A stretch of 64,000 bases of DNA from an uncultured Bacteroides sp. GTDB taxonomy: Bacteria; Bacteroidota; Bacteroidia; Bacteroidales; Bacteroidaceae. This document shows positions 28,947 to 38,616 of this stretch, in pieces (the stretch's first letter is position 1; each line of letters opens with the position of its first letter). The position numbers were made by a program, and so were the translations under genes. The stretch spans positions 1-64,000 of the forward strand of contig CAMTPC010000001.1 in NCBI GenBank assembly GCA_947074295.1, in the 5' to 3' direction. Below the pieces are notes generated by a model. That model did not search any database, was not told the DNA's origin, and was given only the letters and a program-made list of their open reading frames with translations.

Positions 28947-29704
28947 TAGATAAAAGGGAAAATACGTTTACGGCTACCCATCTGTACGCCAAACTCGTCG
29001 CGATATCGATGCCAGATCGCATTGGCCCGAGGTACTAAGTTGGCAAAGGTCCACCAGAAGAATATGAGTCCAGGTATTGACCATGTAAGTATAGCCCAAC
29101 CACCCCACTCTATCAACTCACCCAAATAGTTGGCTGAAGTGACATAGCGGTATAAACCTTTATTGGGCAGATAGTGTTTGGTGTCACCAGGTTTACGCAA
29201 ATGTCGTATGATGTGATCAGAATAGATATTTATCGACATACCCAATATGAAAAGACAAATACCAATCCAGAATTGGGGTTTGACTAGCCAATGAAGGGTA
29301 TAAAGATCATCAGGTGCCAGATAGAATATCCATTGCCCCTGCATATAACCATTAAGAATATTAAAGATGACACCCATCAACATGATAGCTATAGGCATCT
29401 TACTTTTGCCTTTCAGCAAAAAAGGGAATATAAAAGACCGCTGAAAATAGTGCAATTGAAACAGCAGAAAAAAGATGAGGATCACAGGAGAGAAGCGTCT
29501 TTCCGAATTGATCCAGAGGTAGAGCATCGTAAAGAATACCGGTGCTTCCATCAATACCCAAGCTAACTTATTATTTATAGCTAATCCCCACGATTGAGTG
29601 CGAAATATACCATAGCCTGCTTTTACAAAATAAAGGGCAATGAATACAAAGAGCGCAACAATAGCCATTGCTCCGCAGAAATGCATAAACGTGTGTAAGT
29701 TCAT
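28943..29704 (-). CDS. 3-oxo-5-alpha-steroid 4-dehydrogenase (SRD5A) family membrane reductase
   Basis: KHYLPNKGLYRYVTSANYLGELIEWGGWAILTWSIPGLIFFWWTFANLVPRANAIWHRYRDEF, the characteristic SRD5A C-terminal signature; multi-TM N-terminal half. Confidence 0.93.
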   Translation of the reverse strand: MNLHTFMHFCGAMAIVALFVFIALYFVKAGYGIFRTQSWGLAINNKLAWVLMEAPVFFTMLYLWINSERRFSPVILIFFLLFQLHYFQRSFIFPFLLKGKSKMPIAIMLMGVIFNILNGYMQGQWIFYLAPDDLYTLHWLVKPQFWIGICLFILGMSINIYSDHIIRHLRKPGDTKHYLPNKGLYRYVTSANYLGELIEWGGWAILTWSIPGLIFFWWTFANLVPRANAIWHRYRDEFGVQMGSRKRIFPFIY

Positions 29705-29723
29705 ATTATAGTTTTTTCACACG

Positions 29724-29755
29724 CAAAAGTAAATAATAGCTAAATACAGAGCAAA
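29724..29755 (-). promoter_or_regulatory. Promoter of SRD5A-OYE-SDR operon
   Basis: Reverse complement: TTTG-N20-TACTTTTG, ending 20 nt before the ATG at 29704. Confidence 0.65.
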
Positions 29756-29777
29756 GATAATTAAATAAAAACATAAA

Positions 29778-29834
29778 AAAGCTCTCAAAAGCATTTTTAT
29801 ATACAATCAGATATAAATGCTATCGAGAGCTTCT
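29778..29834 (-). terminator. Terminator-like hairpin downstream of citrate synthase
   Basis: AAGCTCTC...GCATTTTTATAT / ATATAAATGC...GAGAGCTT with T-rich flank on the minus strand. Confidence 0.75.
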
Positions 29835-29849
29835 TGTTAAAATAAATCA

Positions 29850-31193
29850 TCATCTTTTATTGAGAGGAATATATTCGCCCTCATCCAAAATATTTTTGTA
29901 GGCTGGGCGAATGATGCGCTTACCCTCAAAATTGAGCTCTTCATTGCGATGTGCACACCATCCCACGATACGTGCCATGGCAAAAAGAGGTGTATAGATT
30001 TCTTGAGGTAATCCGATCATCTCATATACAAACCCCGAATAGAAGTCTACATTGCTTGATACAGTCTTGCCATTGTTCTTCACACGGCCAAAAACATCAA
30101 TTGCGCGTTCTTCGAGCAGTTCTAGAAAAGCAAATTCACTCTCTTTCTTCTTCTCTTTAGCTAAGTCGCGTGCCAACTCTTTAAGCAAGAGTGCTCGAGG
30201 ATCAGATATAGTGTATACAGCATGACCGATACCATAAATCAGCCCACTTTTATCATAGGCTTCCTTATTAAGCATGCGTGTGAAGTAGGTGTCTATCTCA
30301 TCTACATTGGTCCAATCGTCTATATTTTCCTGTAAATGATGGAACATATCTATCACCTGTATGTTTGCCCCACCATGCAGCGGGCCTTTTAATGAACCAA
30401 TACCTGCCGCAATAGAAGAGTAGGTATCCGTGCGCGAAGATGATGTAACCCTCACCGTAAAGGTAGAGTTGTTACCACCACCATGCTCTGCTTGCAAGAC
30501 AAGCAGTAAATCAAGTGTACGTGCCTCTAACTCGGTATAATCTTTCTTTAGCATAAAGAGGAAATTTTCGGCTATAGAGAGTTTTTCTTGGGGATGGCGA
30601 ATATGTAGCGAACGGCCAAAAGTAGCATGACGCAACATGTTATAAGCATAGGCTATGATAGTAGGGAATTTGGAAATCAAGTCTATGCTTTGTCGCATCA
30701 GATTGTCACGCGAGACATCATCTGCAGCAGGATCAAAACGGTACATTTCGAGAACGCTACGCGCCAATATATTCATAATATTTGATCCTTGTAGCTCAAT
30801 GATGTTCATTTTAGTTTTTTGCTCCAATGGCATTTTTTCATTGATGAGCTCGCAAAACGAGTCCAACTCTTCTTTGTTGGGCAGGCGACCCGATAGCAAT
30901 AAGTAGGCCACTTCTTCGAAGCCGAAGCGTTTTTCTCTGATTGTGGCATGTACCAGGTCTTCCAGATCATATTGACGATAGAAGAGTTTACCGGGAATAG
31001 GTTTCAAACCACCGCCTTCGATGCGCTCATACCCCACAACATTGCCCACTTTGGTGAGTCCTACCAATACACCGGTGCCGTCTTCGTTGCGCAATCCTCG
31101 TTTAACATCATATTTATTGAACAGTGAATTGTCAATGCGTGTTGCATTTTTCATCTCCTCGGAGAGCTTGTAGATCAAATATTCCTTCTTCAT
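29850..31193 (-). CDS. gltA: Citrate synthase
   Basis: LKGPLHGGANIQVIDMFHHL, YGIGHAVYTISDPRALLLKELA; ORF opens at 31217, MKKEYLIYKLSEEM start at 31193 more likely. Confidence 0.94.
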   Translation of the reverse strand: MKKEYLIYKLSEEMKNATRIDNSLFNKYDVKRGLRNEDGTGVLVGLTKVGNVVGYERIEGGGLKPIPGKLFYRQYDLEDLVHATIREKRFGFEEVAYLLLSGRLPNKEELDSFCELINEKMPLEQKTKMNIIELQGSNIMNILARSVLEMYRFDPAADDVSRDNLMRQSIDLISKFPTIIAYAYNMLRHATFGRSLHIRHPQEKLSIAENFLFMLKKDYTELEARTLDLLLVLQAEHGGGNNSTFTVRVTSSSRTDTYSSIAAGIGSLKGPLHGGANIQVIDMFHHLQENIDDWTNVDEIDTYFTRMLNKEAYDKSGLIYGIGHAVYTISDPRALLLKELARDLAKEKKKESEFAFLELLEERAIDVFGRVKNNGKTVSSNVDFYSGFVYEMIGLPQEIYTPLFAMARIVGWCAHRNEELNFEGKRIIRPAYKNILDEGEYIPLNKR

Positions 31194-31213
31194 ACGCAAT
31201 TGGTTTTTAGTTT

Positions 31214-32416
31214 TCAATCTTTATATCTTCCTTCAATTCTTTCAATTATCTCACGTGTGAACTCAGTAGTCGACAGAGAGCGTCCACAAGGCATGAAGCG
31301 TGCCAGGTCGAACGTAGCACGTGCATCTTCGAAACTTCTTTCCAAGGCGCGCGTTATGAGCAATGACGCTTCGCGCCAGTTCATATATTCTAACATCATC
31401 ACAGCAGATAATATTAAAGAGCATGGATCTGCCACATTCTTGCCAGCAAGGCTAGGCGCTGTGCCATGTGTTGCCTCGAAGATGGCGTGTCCGGTTTCAT
31501 AATTGATATTGGCACCTGGAGCAATACCTATTCCGCCTACCATTGCCGCTAGTTGGTCTGAAATATAATCACCATTAAGATTCAGAGTGGCTATCACGGA
31601 GTAATCTTCGGGAGTAAGCAGTGTATTTTGTAAGAATGCATCAGCAATACAATCTTTTATCACCAATTTACCAGACATTAATTCTTCAGCAAATTCACGT
31701 TCTGCCAGTTCGTAGCCCCAGCGTTTAAAACCACCCTCAGTATACTTCATGATATTCCCCTTGTGTACTAGCGTCACCGAAGGTCTATTATGATCGATGG
31801 CATAGCGACAAGCTGCGCGCACCAGACGTTCAGTGCCTTCTTTGGATACAGGTTTCACACCAAAAGATGAAGTTTTGGGAAATCGTACTTGAGTCACTCC
31901 CATTTCATCACGCAAAAAGTGCATGAATTTCTCTGCTTCAGGCGTACCAGCTTCCCATTCTATTCCCGCATAGATATCCTCCGTATTTTCGCGAAACACC
32001 GTCATGTGTACTTTTTCTGGAGCAACAAGAGGAGTAAAAATACCGAGATACCATTTTATAGGACGCAAGCACACATATAGGTCGAGTTTCTGCCTTAGTG
32101 TCACATTGATGGAGCGAATACCTTCGCCAACAGGAGTAGTAAGCGGCCCTTTGATACCTACCAGATATTTCTCAAACTTCTCCAGCGTAGCTTCGGGCAG
32201 CCATTCATCAGTTTGGTTAAAGGCATTTTGTCCGGCCAGAGCTTCTTTCCAAACGATTTGCCTTTTTGTGCCATAAGCAGTGCGTATGGCCACATTTACA
32301 ATCTCCATCATTGAAGGTGTGATTTCCTTGCCCACTCCATCACCTGTAATAAAAGGTATGGTAGGATTGTCCGGCACTATGAGCGGACCTCCAGGTTCTT
32401 TTGTTATTCTACTCAT
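31214..32416 (-). CDS. icd: NADP-dependent isocitrate dehydrogenase
   Basis: [92 protein letters not shown]. Confidence 0.97.
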   Translation of the reverse strand: MSRITKEPGGPLIVPDNPTIPFITGDGVGKEITPSMMEIVNVAIRTAYGTKRQIVWKEALAGQNAFNQTDEWLPEATLEKFEKYLVGIKGPLTTPVGEGIRSINVTLRQKLDLYVCLRPIKWYLGIFTPLVAPEKVHMTVFRENTEDIYAGIEWEAGTPEAEKFMHFLRDEMGVTQVRFPKTSSFGVKPVSKEGTERLVRAACRYAIDHNRPSVTLVHKGNIMKYTEGGFKRWGYELAEREFAEELMSGKLVIKDCIADAFLQNTLLTPEDYSVIATLNLNGDYISDQLAAMVGGIGIAPGANINYETGHAIFEATHGTAPSLAGKNVADPCSLILSAVMMLEYMNWREASLLITRALERSFEDARATFDLARFMPCGRSLSTTEFTREIIERIEGRYKD

Positions 32417-34661
32417 GGTTCTTAGTATTTAGTGCAGATCCGGCTCGGAACCATTCTATCTGCTGTTCATTATAGGTATGTTGCGCTTCAAACTGTTCGG
32501 ATTCACCATTTTCATGACGAATCACTATTGTTAGATTCTTGCCCGGCGCAAAATGTTCGAGTCCTATCACCGAAAGTATATCATGTTCCAAGATACGATT
32601 ATAGTCATCTTTATCAATAAATGTCAAAGCCAGCATGCCTTGCTTTTTCAAGTTGGTTTCATGAATACGTGCAAAGCTTTTGGCTAACACCACCCGAACA
32701 TTAAGATAACGTGGTTCCATAGCCGCATGTTCACGGCTCGATCCTTCGCCATAGTTTTCCTCGGCCACCACAATCGAACTGATATTATCGGCCTTGTAGC
32801 GTTTAGCAGTGCCCGACACCGTATCGTAAGTATTAGTCAAGCGATCCCAAACCGAATTGGTCTTCTCATTAAAAGCATTGACCGCCCCCATCAACATATT
32901 ATCGGATATATTCTGCAAATGCCCACGAAATCTCAGCCATGGTCCAGCCATTGAAATATGGTCTGTGGTGCATTTCCCTTTCACTTTGATAAGGAGTGGC
33001 ATATCCAATAGATCTTTACCATCCCAAGCCGGAAATGGTTCAAGCTTTTGCAAACGTTCGGATTGTGGATTGATAACCACCTCTACATCTGCGCCTTGCG
33101 GGGGTAAGTATCCATCTTCTTTAGTGACAAATCCATGTATCGGCAACTCATCCCCAGTGGGTTCAGAGAATTTTGCCTTATCACCCTCGTGTGTCAACAG
33201 ACGATCCTTGAGTGGATTAAAACAGAGATCACCAGCAATAGTCATCGCCATCACTATCTCGGGCGATGCCACGAAAGCAAACGTATTGGGATTTCCATCA
33301 GCACGCTTCGCAAAATTGCGATTAAAGGAAGTGATGATAGAGTTTTTTGCAGTAGGGTCATTGGTTATTCTTTTCCATTGTCCGATACATGGCCCACAGG
33401 CATTTGTCATAATTGTGGCTCCCACTTCTCTAAACAGAGTCATGATTCCATCACGTTCGGCAGTTGCTCGTATCTGTTCGCTGCCAGGATTGACGATGAG
33501 CGGAGCTGCCACTGCCATATCTTTCTCTAAAGCTTGGCGTGCAATAGAAGCCGCTCGGCTCAGATCCTGATAAGATGAATTGGTACAAGAGCCTATCAGC
33601 CCCACTTCCATCTTTCTGGGATAACCATTGAGCAATACCTTTTCGGCAAATTCAGAAATAGGTGTAGCCGCATCGGGGGTAAATGGGCCATTTATATAGG
33701 GTTCCAAGGTCGATAAATCTATTTCTAAAACAAGGTCATAATATTTCTCTGGGTCATTCAGTACTTCTTCGTCCGCACGAAGATTGTCTACCACACTGCT
33801 GGCATTTTGTGCTATTTCCTCACGGCCCGTTGCAGATAAATAGGTTGCCATACGTTCATCATACGGGAAAATAGAGGTTGTGGCACCTACCTCGGCACCC
33901 ATGTTACATATGGTGGCCTTGCCTGTCGCCGAAATAGAAGAGGTACCTGGCCCGAAATATTCAATGATAGAGTTGGTTCCACCTTTCACTGTCATCAGTC
34001 CAGCCAGCTTAAGAATGACATCCTTAGCAGAAGTCCATCCACTCATGGCGCCTGTCAGATGAACACCTATTATTTTAGGCATTTTCAACTCCCATTCCAT
34101 ACCAGTCATCACATCCACAGCATCTGCGCCACCAACGCCAATAGCAATCATTCCCAGACCGCCTGCATTGGGGGTATGTGAGTCTGTGCCCACCATCATG
34201 CCACCTGGAAAAGCATAATTCTCCAATACCACTTGATGAATAATTCCCGCACCAGGTTTCCAGAACCCAATGTCATAGCGCGATGAAACATCTTGCAGGA
34301 ATGTATAAACCTCCTTATTTGTATTGAGTGCATCTGGTAGGTCAATATCCTCGCCTTTGTATGCACGTATCAGATGATCGCAATGCACTGTAGAAGGTAC
34401 AGCCACTTTCTCACGACCCGCATTCATAAATTGCAGTAATGCCATCTGTGCAGTCGCATCTTGCATTGCCACACGATCGGGCCTGAAATCGGCATATTCC
34501 TCACCACGTACATAAGGCTTCATCTTGTCTAACTCGAAAAGGTGTGCATAGAGGATTTTCTCTGTCAGTGTTAAGGGGTGTTTCAGGACATCTTTTGCAT
34601 GGTTGACTCTCTCATTATAACTCTTATAGAAGCGATTTAGCATTTCAATATCAAATATCAT
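32409..34661 (-). CDS. Aconitate hydratase
   Basis: [79 protein letters not shown]. Confidence 0.97.
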   Translation of the reverse strand: MIFDIEMLNRFYKSYNERVNHAKDVLKHPLTLTEKILYAHLFELDKMKPYVRGEEYADFRPDRVAMQDATAQMALLQFMNAGREKVAVPSTVHCDHLIRAYKGEDIDLPDALNTNKEVYTFLQDVSSRYDIGFWKPGAGIIHQVVLENYAFPGGMMVGTDSHTPNAGGLGMIAIGVGGADAVDVMTGMEWELKMPKIIGVHLTGAMSGWTSAKDVILKLAGLMTVKGGTNSIIEYFGPGTSSISATGKATICNMGAEVGATTSIFPYDERMATYLSATGREEIAQNASSVVDNLRADEEVLNDPEKYYDLVLEIDLSTLEPYINGPFTPDAATPISEFAEKVLLNGYPRKMEVGLIGSCTNSSYQDLSRAASIARQALEKDMAVAAPLIVNPGSEQIRATAERDGIMTLFREVGATIMTNACGPCIGQWKRITNDPTAKNSIITSFNRNFAKRADGNPNTFAFVASPEIVMAMTIAGDLCFNPLKDRLLTHEGDKAKFSEPTGDELPIHGFVTKEDGYLPPQGADVEVVINPQSERLQKLEPFPAWDGKDLLDMPLLIKVKGKCTTDHISMAGPWLRFRGHLQNISDNMLMGAVNAFNEKTNSVWDRLTNTYDTVSGTAKRYKADNISSIVVAEENYGEGSSREHAAMEPRYLNVRVVLAKSFARIHETNLKKQGMLALTFIDKDDYNRILEHDILSVIGLEHFAPGKNLTIVIRHENGESEQFEAQHTYNEQQIEWFRAGSALNTKNHE

Positions 34662-34767
34662 AATTAGCTGAATTAGAGATTATACATATATAAGATAACA
34701 AACCGAAAAAAAGAATGTTTAACAAATCAAAAATTACACTAAGCCCGTTCTATTTGTTTGTTATCTT

Positions 34768-36717
34768 ATGAGTAATTATAGCCACTTTTACAAAGAAAAC
34801 AAAAAAAACAGTATTATCAACATGAGTTCTAACAAATCTTTCATTCCTATTGATAAAGTGTTGCAAATGCAACACTTTGCATTATTAATGGAGTATGAAT
34901 ATGAAAAAGAAGCCTACTGCAAGCATACAGAAATGAAAGGTGTTGAGCAAGGAATCAGACAAGGTGTATGCTGGTATCCGATATCTATAGGACGAAATTA
35001 TTATAATGCACTAAATGCCATAGCGTTAGAAATAACGCGTTCGTCTGAAATTGAGTACGAACATAATTTTGAGTATGGACGATCTGTGCGTTTTTTCCAT
35101 CGCAGTTACGACGGAAAAATCACTTTCTTGAACTTTACAGCCACCGTGAATTATGCCGAGGAAAATCGTATGGTGATACTGCTCCCCAATCAAGAAGCGC
35201 TGAATGTGATACATACACATGATACGCTTGGTGTGCAGCTTTATTTTGATGAAACCTCTTACCGCACCATGTTCGAGGCGTTGAACGATGTACTTAGAGC
35301 AAAGGAGAATCGGTTGGGCGAACTAAAAGAGATTGTACTAGGTAACAAAAAGCCCAGTTTTAGAGAAATATTCCCAATGCGCTTTCCATGGCTCAATAGC
35401 AGCCAAGAGCTCGCTGTGAATCGGGTGCTATGTGCCAAGGATGTCGCAGTGGTGCATGGCCCTCCTGGAACGGGTAAAACCACCACTTTAGTAGAAGCAA
35501 TCTACGAAACGCTACACCGAGAGCACCAGGTGTTGGTATGTGCGCAGAGCAATACAGCAGTGGATTGGATTGCCGAAAAGCTCGCTGACCGTGGCGTGTC
35601 TGTATTGCGTATCGGCAACCCATCACGTGTCACCGACAAGATGCTGTCCTTTACCTACGAACGCCAATTTGAAAACCATCCATCCTATAGCGAACTTTGG
35701 AGTGCGCGAAAAGCTATAAGAGAGTTAATAGGCTCACTGCGACAAAAAAATGCCAGCGAAAAAGAAAAGATACGCAACCGACTACACAAACTTCGTGACA
35801 GGGCTACAGAACTCGAAATCCTCATCAATGAGGAGCTATTTGGCAATGCACGCGTGATAGCCTCGACGCTGGTAAGCAGCAATCACCGGGTGTTGACAGG
35901 GCGCAGTTTCCCAACCCTTTTTATCGATGAAGCTGCGCAAGCCCTAGAAGCGGCTTGCTGGATAGCCATCCGAAAAGCAGATCGAGTGGTGTTTGCTGGA
36001 GATCATTACCAACTTCCACCTACTATAAAATGCTTAGAGGCAGCACGTAGCGGCCTGAGTCAGACTCTAATGGAACGTATTTGCCTAAAGAAGCCCGAAG
36101 CGGTGACCTTGCTCGATACCCAATATAGAATGAACGAAGCAATCATGCATTTTCCGGCACAGTGGTTTTATAAGAACAGATTAAAGGCAGCGCCTGATGT
36201 GCGCTATCGAGGTATATTGGACTTTGATACACCCATCACATGGATTGATACTGCCGAGATGGAGTTTAAGGAAGAGTATCGTGCCGAGACAGCAGGGCGA
36301 ATCAATAAAGAAGAGGCTAAACTTTTATTGGAAGAGCTAGAAAGATATATCCGGAAGATTGGTGAAACGCGAATCATGGAAGAGCGCATCGATTTTGGCG
36401 TCATCTCGCCCTACAAAGCACAGGTGCAATATCTACGCACCTTGATGAAGAAAAGCTCATTCTTCCGTCCCTATCGCAAACTAATCACGATACATACAGT
36501 AGATGGTTTTCAGGGACAAGAGCGGGATGTCATCTTTATCAGTTTAGTGCGCGCCAATGAAGATGGTCAAATAGGCTTCCTCAATGATTTGCGCCGCATG
36601 AATGTCGCCATCACACGTGCCCGCATGAAATTGGTAATATTGGGTGATAGTTCTACATTGGAAAAACATCCTTTTTATAATAAGCTTATCACATATATAC
36701 GAGAATTAGAAGAATAA
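34768..36717 (+). CDS. Superfamily I DNA/RNA helicase (IGHMBP2/UPF1-like)
   Basis: VVHGPPGTGKTTTLVEAIYE, LFIDEAAQALEAACWIAI, VDGFQGQERDVIFISLVR, NVAITRARMKLVILGD. Start may be internal (34822 or later). Confidence 0.93.
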   Translation: MSNYSHFYKENKKNSIINMSSNKSFIPIDKVLQMQHFALLMEYEYEKEAYCKHTEMKGVEQGIRQGVCWYPISIGRNYYNALNAIALEITRSSEIEYEHNFEYGRSVRFFHRSYDGKITFLNFTATVNYAEENRMVILLPNQEALNVIHTHDTLGVQLYFDETSYRTMFEALNDVLRAKENRLGELKEIVLGNKKPSFREIFPMRFPWLNSSQELAVNRVLCAKDVAVVHGPPGTGKTTTLVEAIYETLHREHQVLVCAQSNTAVDWIAEKLADRGVSVLRIGNPSRVTDKMLSFTYERQFENHPSYSELWSARKAIRELIGSLRQKNASEKEKIRNRLHKLRDRATELEILINEELFGNARVIASTLVSSNHRVLTGRSFPTLFIDEAAQALEAACWIAIRKADRVVFAGDHYQLPPTIKCLEAARSGLSQTLMERICLKKPEAVTLLDTQYRMNEAIMHFPAQWFYKNRLKAAPDVRYRGILDFDTPITWIDTAEMEFKEEYRAETAGRINKEEAKLLLEELERYIRKIGETRIMEERIDFGVISPYKAQVQYLRTLMKKSSFFRPYRKLITIHTVDGFQGQERDVIFISLVRANEDGQIGFLNDLRRMNVAITRARMKLVILGDSSTLEKHPFYNKLITYIRELEE

Positions 36718-36730
36718 ATATTTTGTTTTA

Positions 36731-36840
36731 TAAGCATGGACAATCTCTTTCCTGATCAAGGCTAGTCAGTGTGGTAGATAGCCGTCGCCAGTTTGGTAAA
36801 GACGGCTAGCCATGATATGGAGTGAGAGGCATATATAACT
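36731..36840. repeat. Degenerate 22-nt-period intergenic repeat, locus B
   Basis: 36731 TAAGCATGGACAATCTCTTTCC; 36753 TGATCAAGGCTAGTCAGTGTGG; 36775 TAGATAGCCGTCGCCAGTTTGG; 36797 TAAAGACGGCTAGCCATGATAT; exact 22-nt spacing but degenerate units. Confidence 0.45.
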
Positions 36841-36883
36841 CGGGTATATAGATAGCTTATTATCAAAGCTTATATAAGAACAA

Positions 36884-36928
36884 AAAAATAAGGTTGAAAC
36901 TGCATGACACAGTCTCAACCTTATTTTT
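36884..36928. terminator. Bidirectional terminator
   Basis: AAAAATAAGGTTGA...TCAACCTTATTTTT inverted repeat between convergent genes. Confidence 0.88.
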
Positions 36929-36952
36929 ATATCGAGTATATGATTATACTGA

Positions 36953-37309
36953 TTAGTCTTGGCTTACACCTTCTTCGGCAGCCGACTCATTGTTGAGTTC
37001 AATAGCTGGCGTTTCTGGGAAATTGTAAGGGTTTGTCAAGTCTTCTTGTTGTGCTTGCTCAATCATTACACCTTGAGAGGTATAAGGAGAAGGAGTCACA
37101 TAAGAAATAGCAATGCTCATGATTACGATAAACGCTGCAAGTCCCCAAGTCGTTTTTTCAAGAATGTCTGTAGTTTTACGTACGCCCATAATTGCATTTG
37201 ACGAAGAGAAGCTTGACGCCAAACCACCACCTTTTGAATTTTGGATAAGTACGATAATACACATTAAAATGGCAGCGACAACCATTAAAATAATAAAGAA
37301 TAAATACAT
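36953..37309 (-). CDS. secG: Preprotein translocase subunit SecG
   Basis: Short two-TM protein with VLIQNSKGGGLASSFSSSNAIMGVRKTTDILEKTTW. Confidence 0.95.
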   Translation of the reverse strand: MYLFFIILMVVAAILMCIIVLIQNSKGGGLASSFSSSNAIMGVRKTTDILEKTTWGLAAFIVIMSIAISYVTPSPYTSQGVMIEQAQQEDLTNPYNFPETPAIELNNESAAEEGVSQD

Positions 37310-37316
37310 TGTTTCG

Positions 37317-38090
37317 TTATTTTGATTTAGTGTTAATAATCAATTCTTCCAAATGAGTAATTTGGTCTGCAAAGTAAGCACTTTTTTTTGGATATTTCAA
37401 GCTCAACTTTTTAATTATTTCCAACGCTTTGGTATATCGTTGCTGTTTTATGTATATTTTCGCTAAAGTTTCGGTAAAAAACTCTTCTTCATCATTTTCT
37501 GGTTCTTCTATCACCTTTTCAAGAACTTTGTCTTTAGCTGAATGCTCTTGTGGTTTTTCATTTTCTTCAACAATAGGAAGCACCCGGTTTTCTGTCTCAT
37601 TAAAAGCGATATAGTTGTCGATCAACTCAAAACCCTCCATCGATTTTCCATCCTCTTCCGATTCTTCTATATCATCTTGCTCAAGCAAATAGGTAGTATA
37701 ATCGGTCACATAATCTAACGACTGGGTAGCATGTACTTCTTCGTCGGATAATGTAGAAAGAAAAGCATCTATCAAATCGAGTGTACGATCTAAAGATTGT
37801 TTATCTGCCACAGTTGCTGTTTCCGCTTCTATGAGGTTAGATGCATGAACTTTATAACGATCGCGTTCCAGTAGTCGGAAGAGCTGTGAGCGGTCCGTCA
37901 CATAGAGTGCGGCCTTTCTCAACTCGTTACCAAAGTTATTATCCTTTAGCAGATAGAGGTTTTTCAAGAACAAGACACGTAATATCTGCGAATAAGGATA
38001 ACGCGCCACTAGTAAACGCAATTCATATAGCGTTTCACTGTTTAGCTTTTCGGGATGACGGATAAGTTCAGTAATGGGAAATGCAATCAT
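37317..38090 (-). CDS. Hypothetical protein, C-terminal TPR-like
   Basis: Conserved neighbour between secG and lptE; ETLAKIYIKQQRYTKALEIIKKLSLKYPKKSAYFADQI. Confidence 0.8.
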   Translation of the reverse strand: MIAFPITELIRHPEKLNSETLYELRLLVARYPYSQILRVLFLKNLYLLKDNNFGNELRKAALYVTDRSQLFRLLERDRYKVHASNLIEAETATVADKQSLDRTLDLIDAFLSTLSDEEVHATQSLDYVTDYTTYLLEQDDIEESEEDGKSMEGFELIDNYIAFNETENRVLPIVEENEKPQEHSAKDKVLEKVIEEPENDEEEFFTETLAKIYIKQQRYTKALEIIKKLSLKYPKKSAYFADQITHLEELIINTKSK

Positions 38091-38094
38091 CGTT

Positions 38095-38616
38095 TTACCA
38101 GTTAGCTACAGTTGCGTTAAATATTTGCTCCGTGATTTCTTGCACCATTTCAGCGATAAGTGGATCTTGAACCGAGGTCAGTAGCTGACTAGAATCATAG
38201 GTACGGAAAGCCGAAAACTGACGTTCAAAGTCTTCTGCATGGTTCGTATTATTCACAAATCTTACATTCACAGTGATTGTTAGCTTTGTGGTCGATGAAT
38301 AACCATCCGATTGGACCGCCTCGTTGTATTGGTTATAGCCAGTGATTTCACCTTCAATCTGTAGGTCACCATTCATTTTGACCAGTTCCAAACGAGTTTG
38401 ACGAACGAAGATATCCTTCAATTGATCGTTGAATGTAGTTCCAAGCGGCGCATATACATAGGCCGATTTTATAGGGAAATGATCGATGGTAATAGTCTTT
38501 ACTTTGTCGTAGTTGATAGATGAGCCATTGAACTTATACGAAATAGTACAAGCCCAAAGCAATAAAGGTAATATCAAAAGTGCGCTCCATCGAGCTATAG
38601 TTTTAGTCCAATCCAT
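38095..38616 (-). CDS. lptE: LPS assembly lipoprotein LptE-like
   Basis: Lipobox (LLLWAC), INYDKVKTITIDHFPIKSAYVYAPLGTTFNDQLKDIFVRQTRLELV; position next to EBP and secG. Confidence 0.8.
   Translation of the reverse strand: MDWTKTIARWSALLILPLLLWACTISYKFNGSSINYDKVKTITIDHFPIKSAYVYAPLGTTFNDQLKDIFVRQTRLELVKMNGDLQIEGEITGYNQYNEAVQSDGYSSTTKLTITVNVRFVNNTNHAEDFERQFSAFRTYDSSQLLTSVQDPLIAEMVQEITEQIFNATVANW

Noticed and set aside
32857-33570. 237-aa plus-strand ORF inside aconitase
   Set aside because: Antisense shadow ORF; the minus-strand aconitase is unambiguous.
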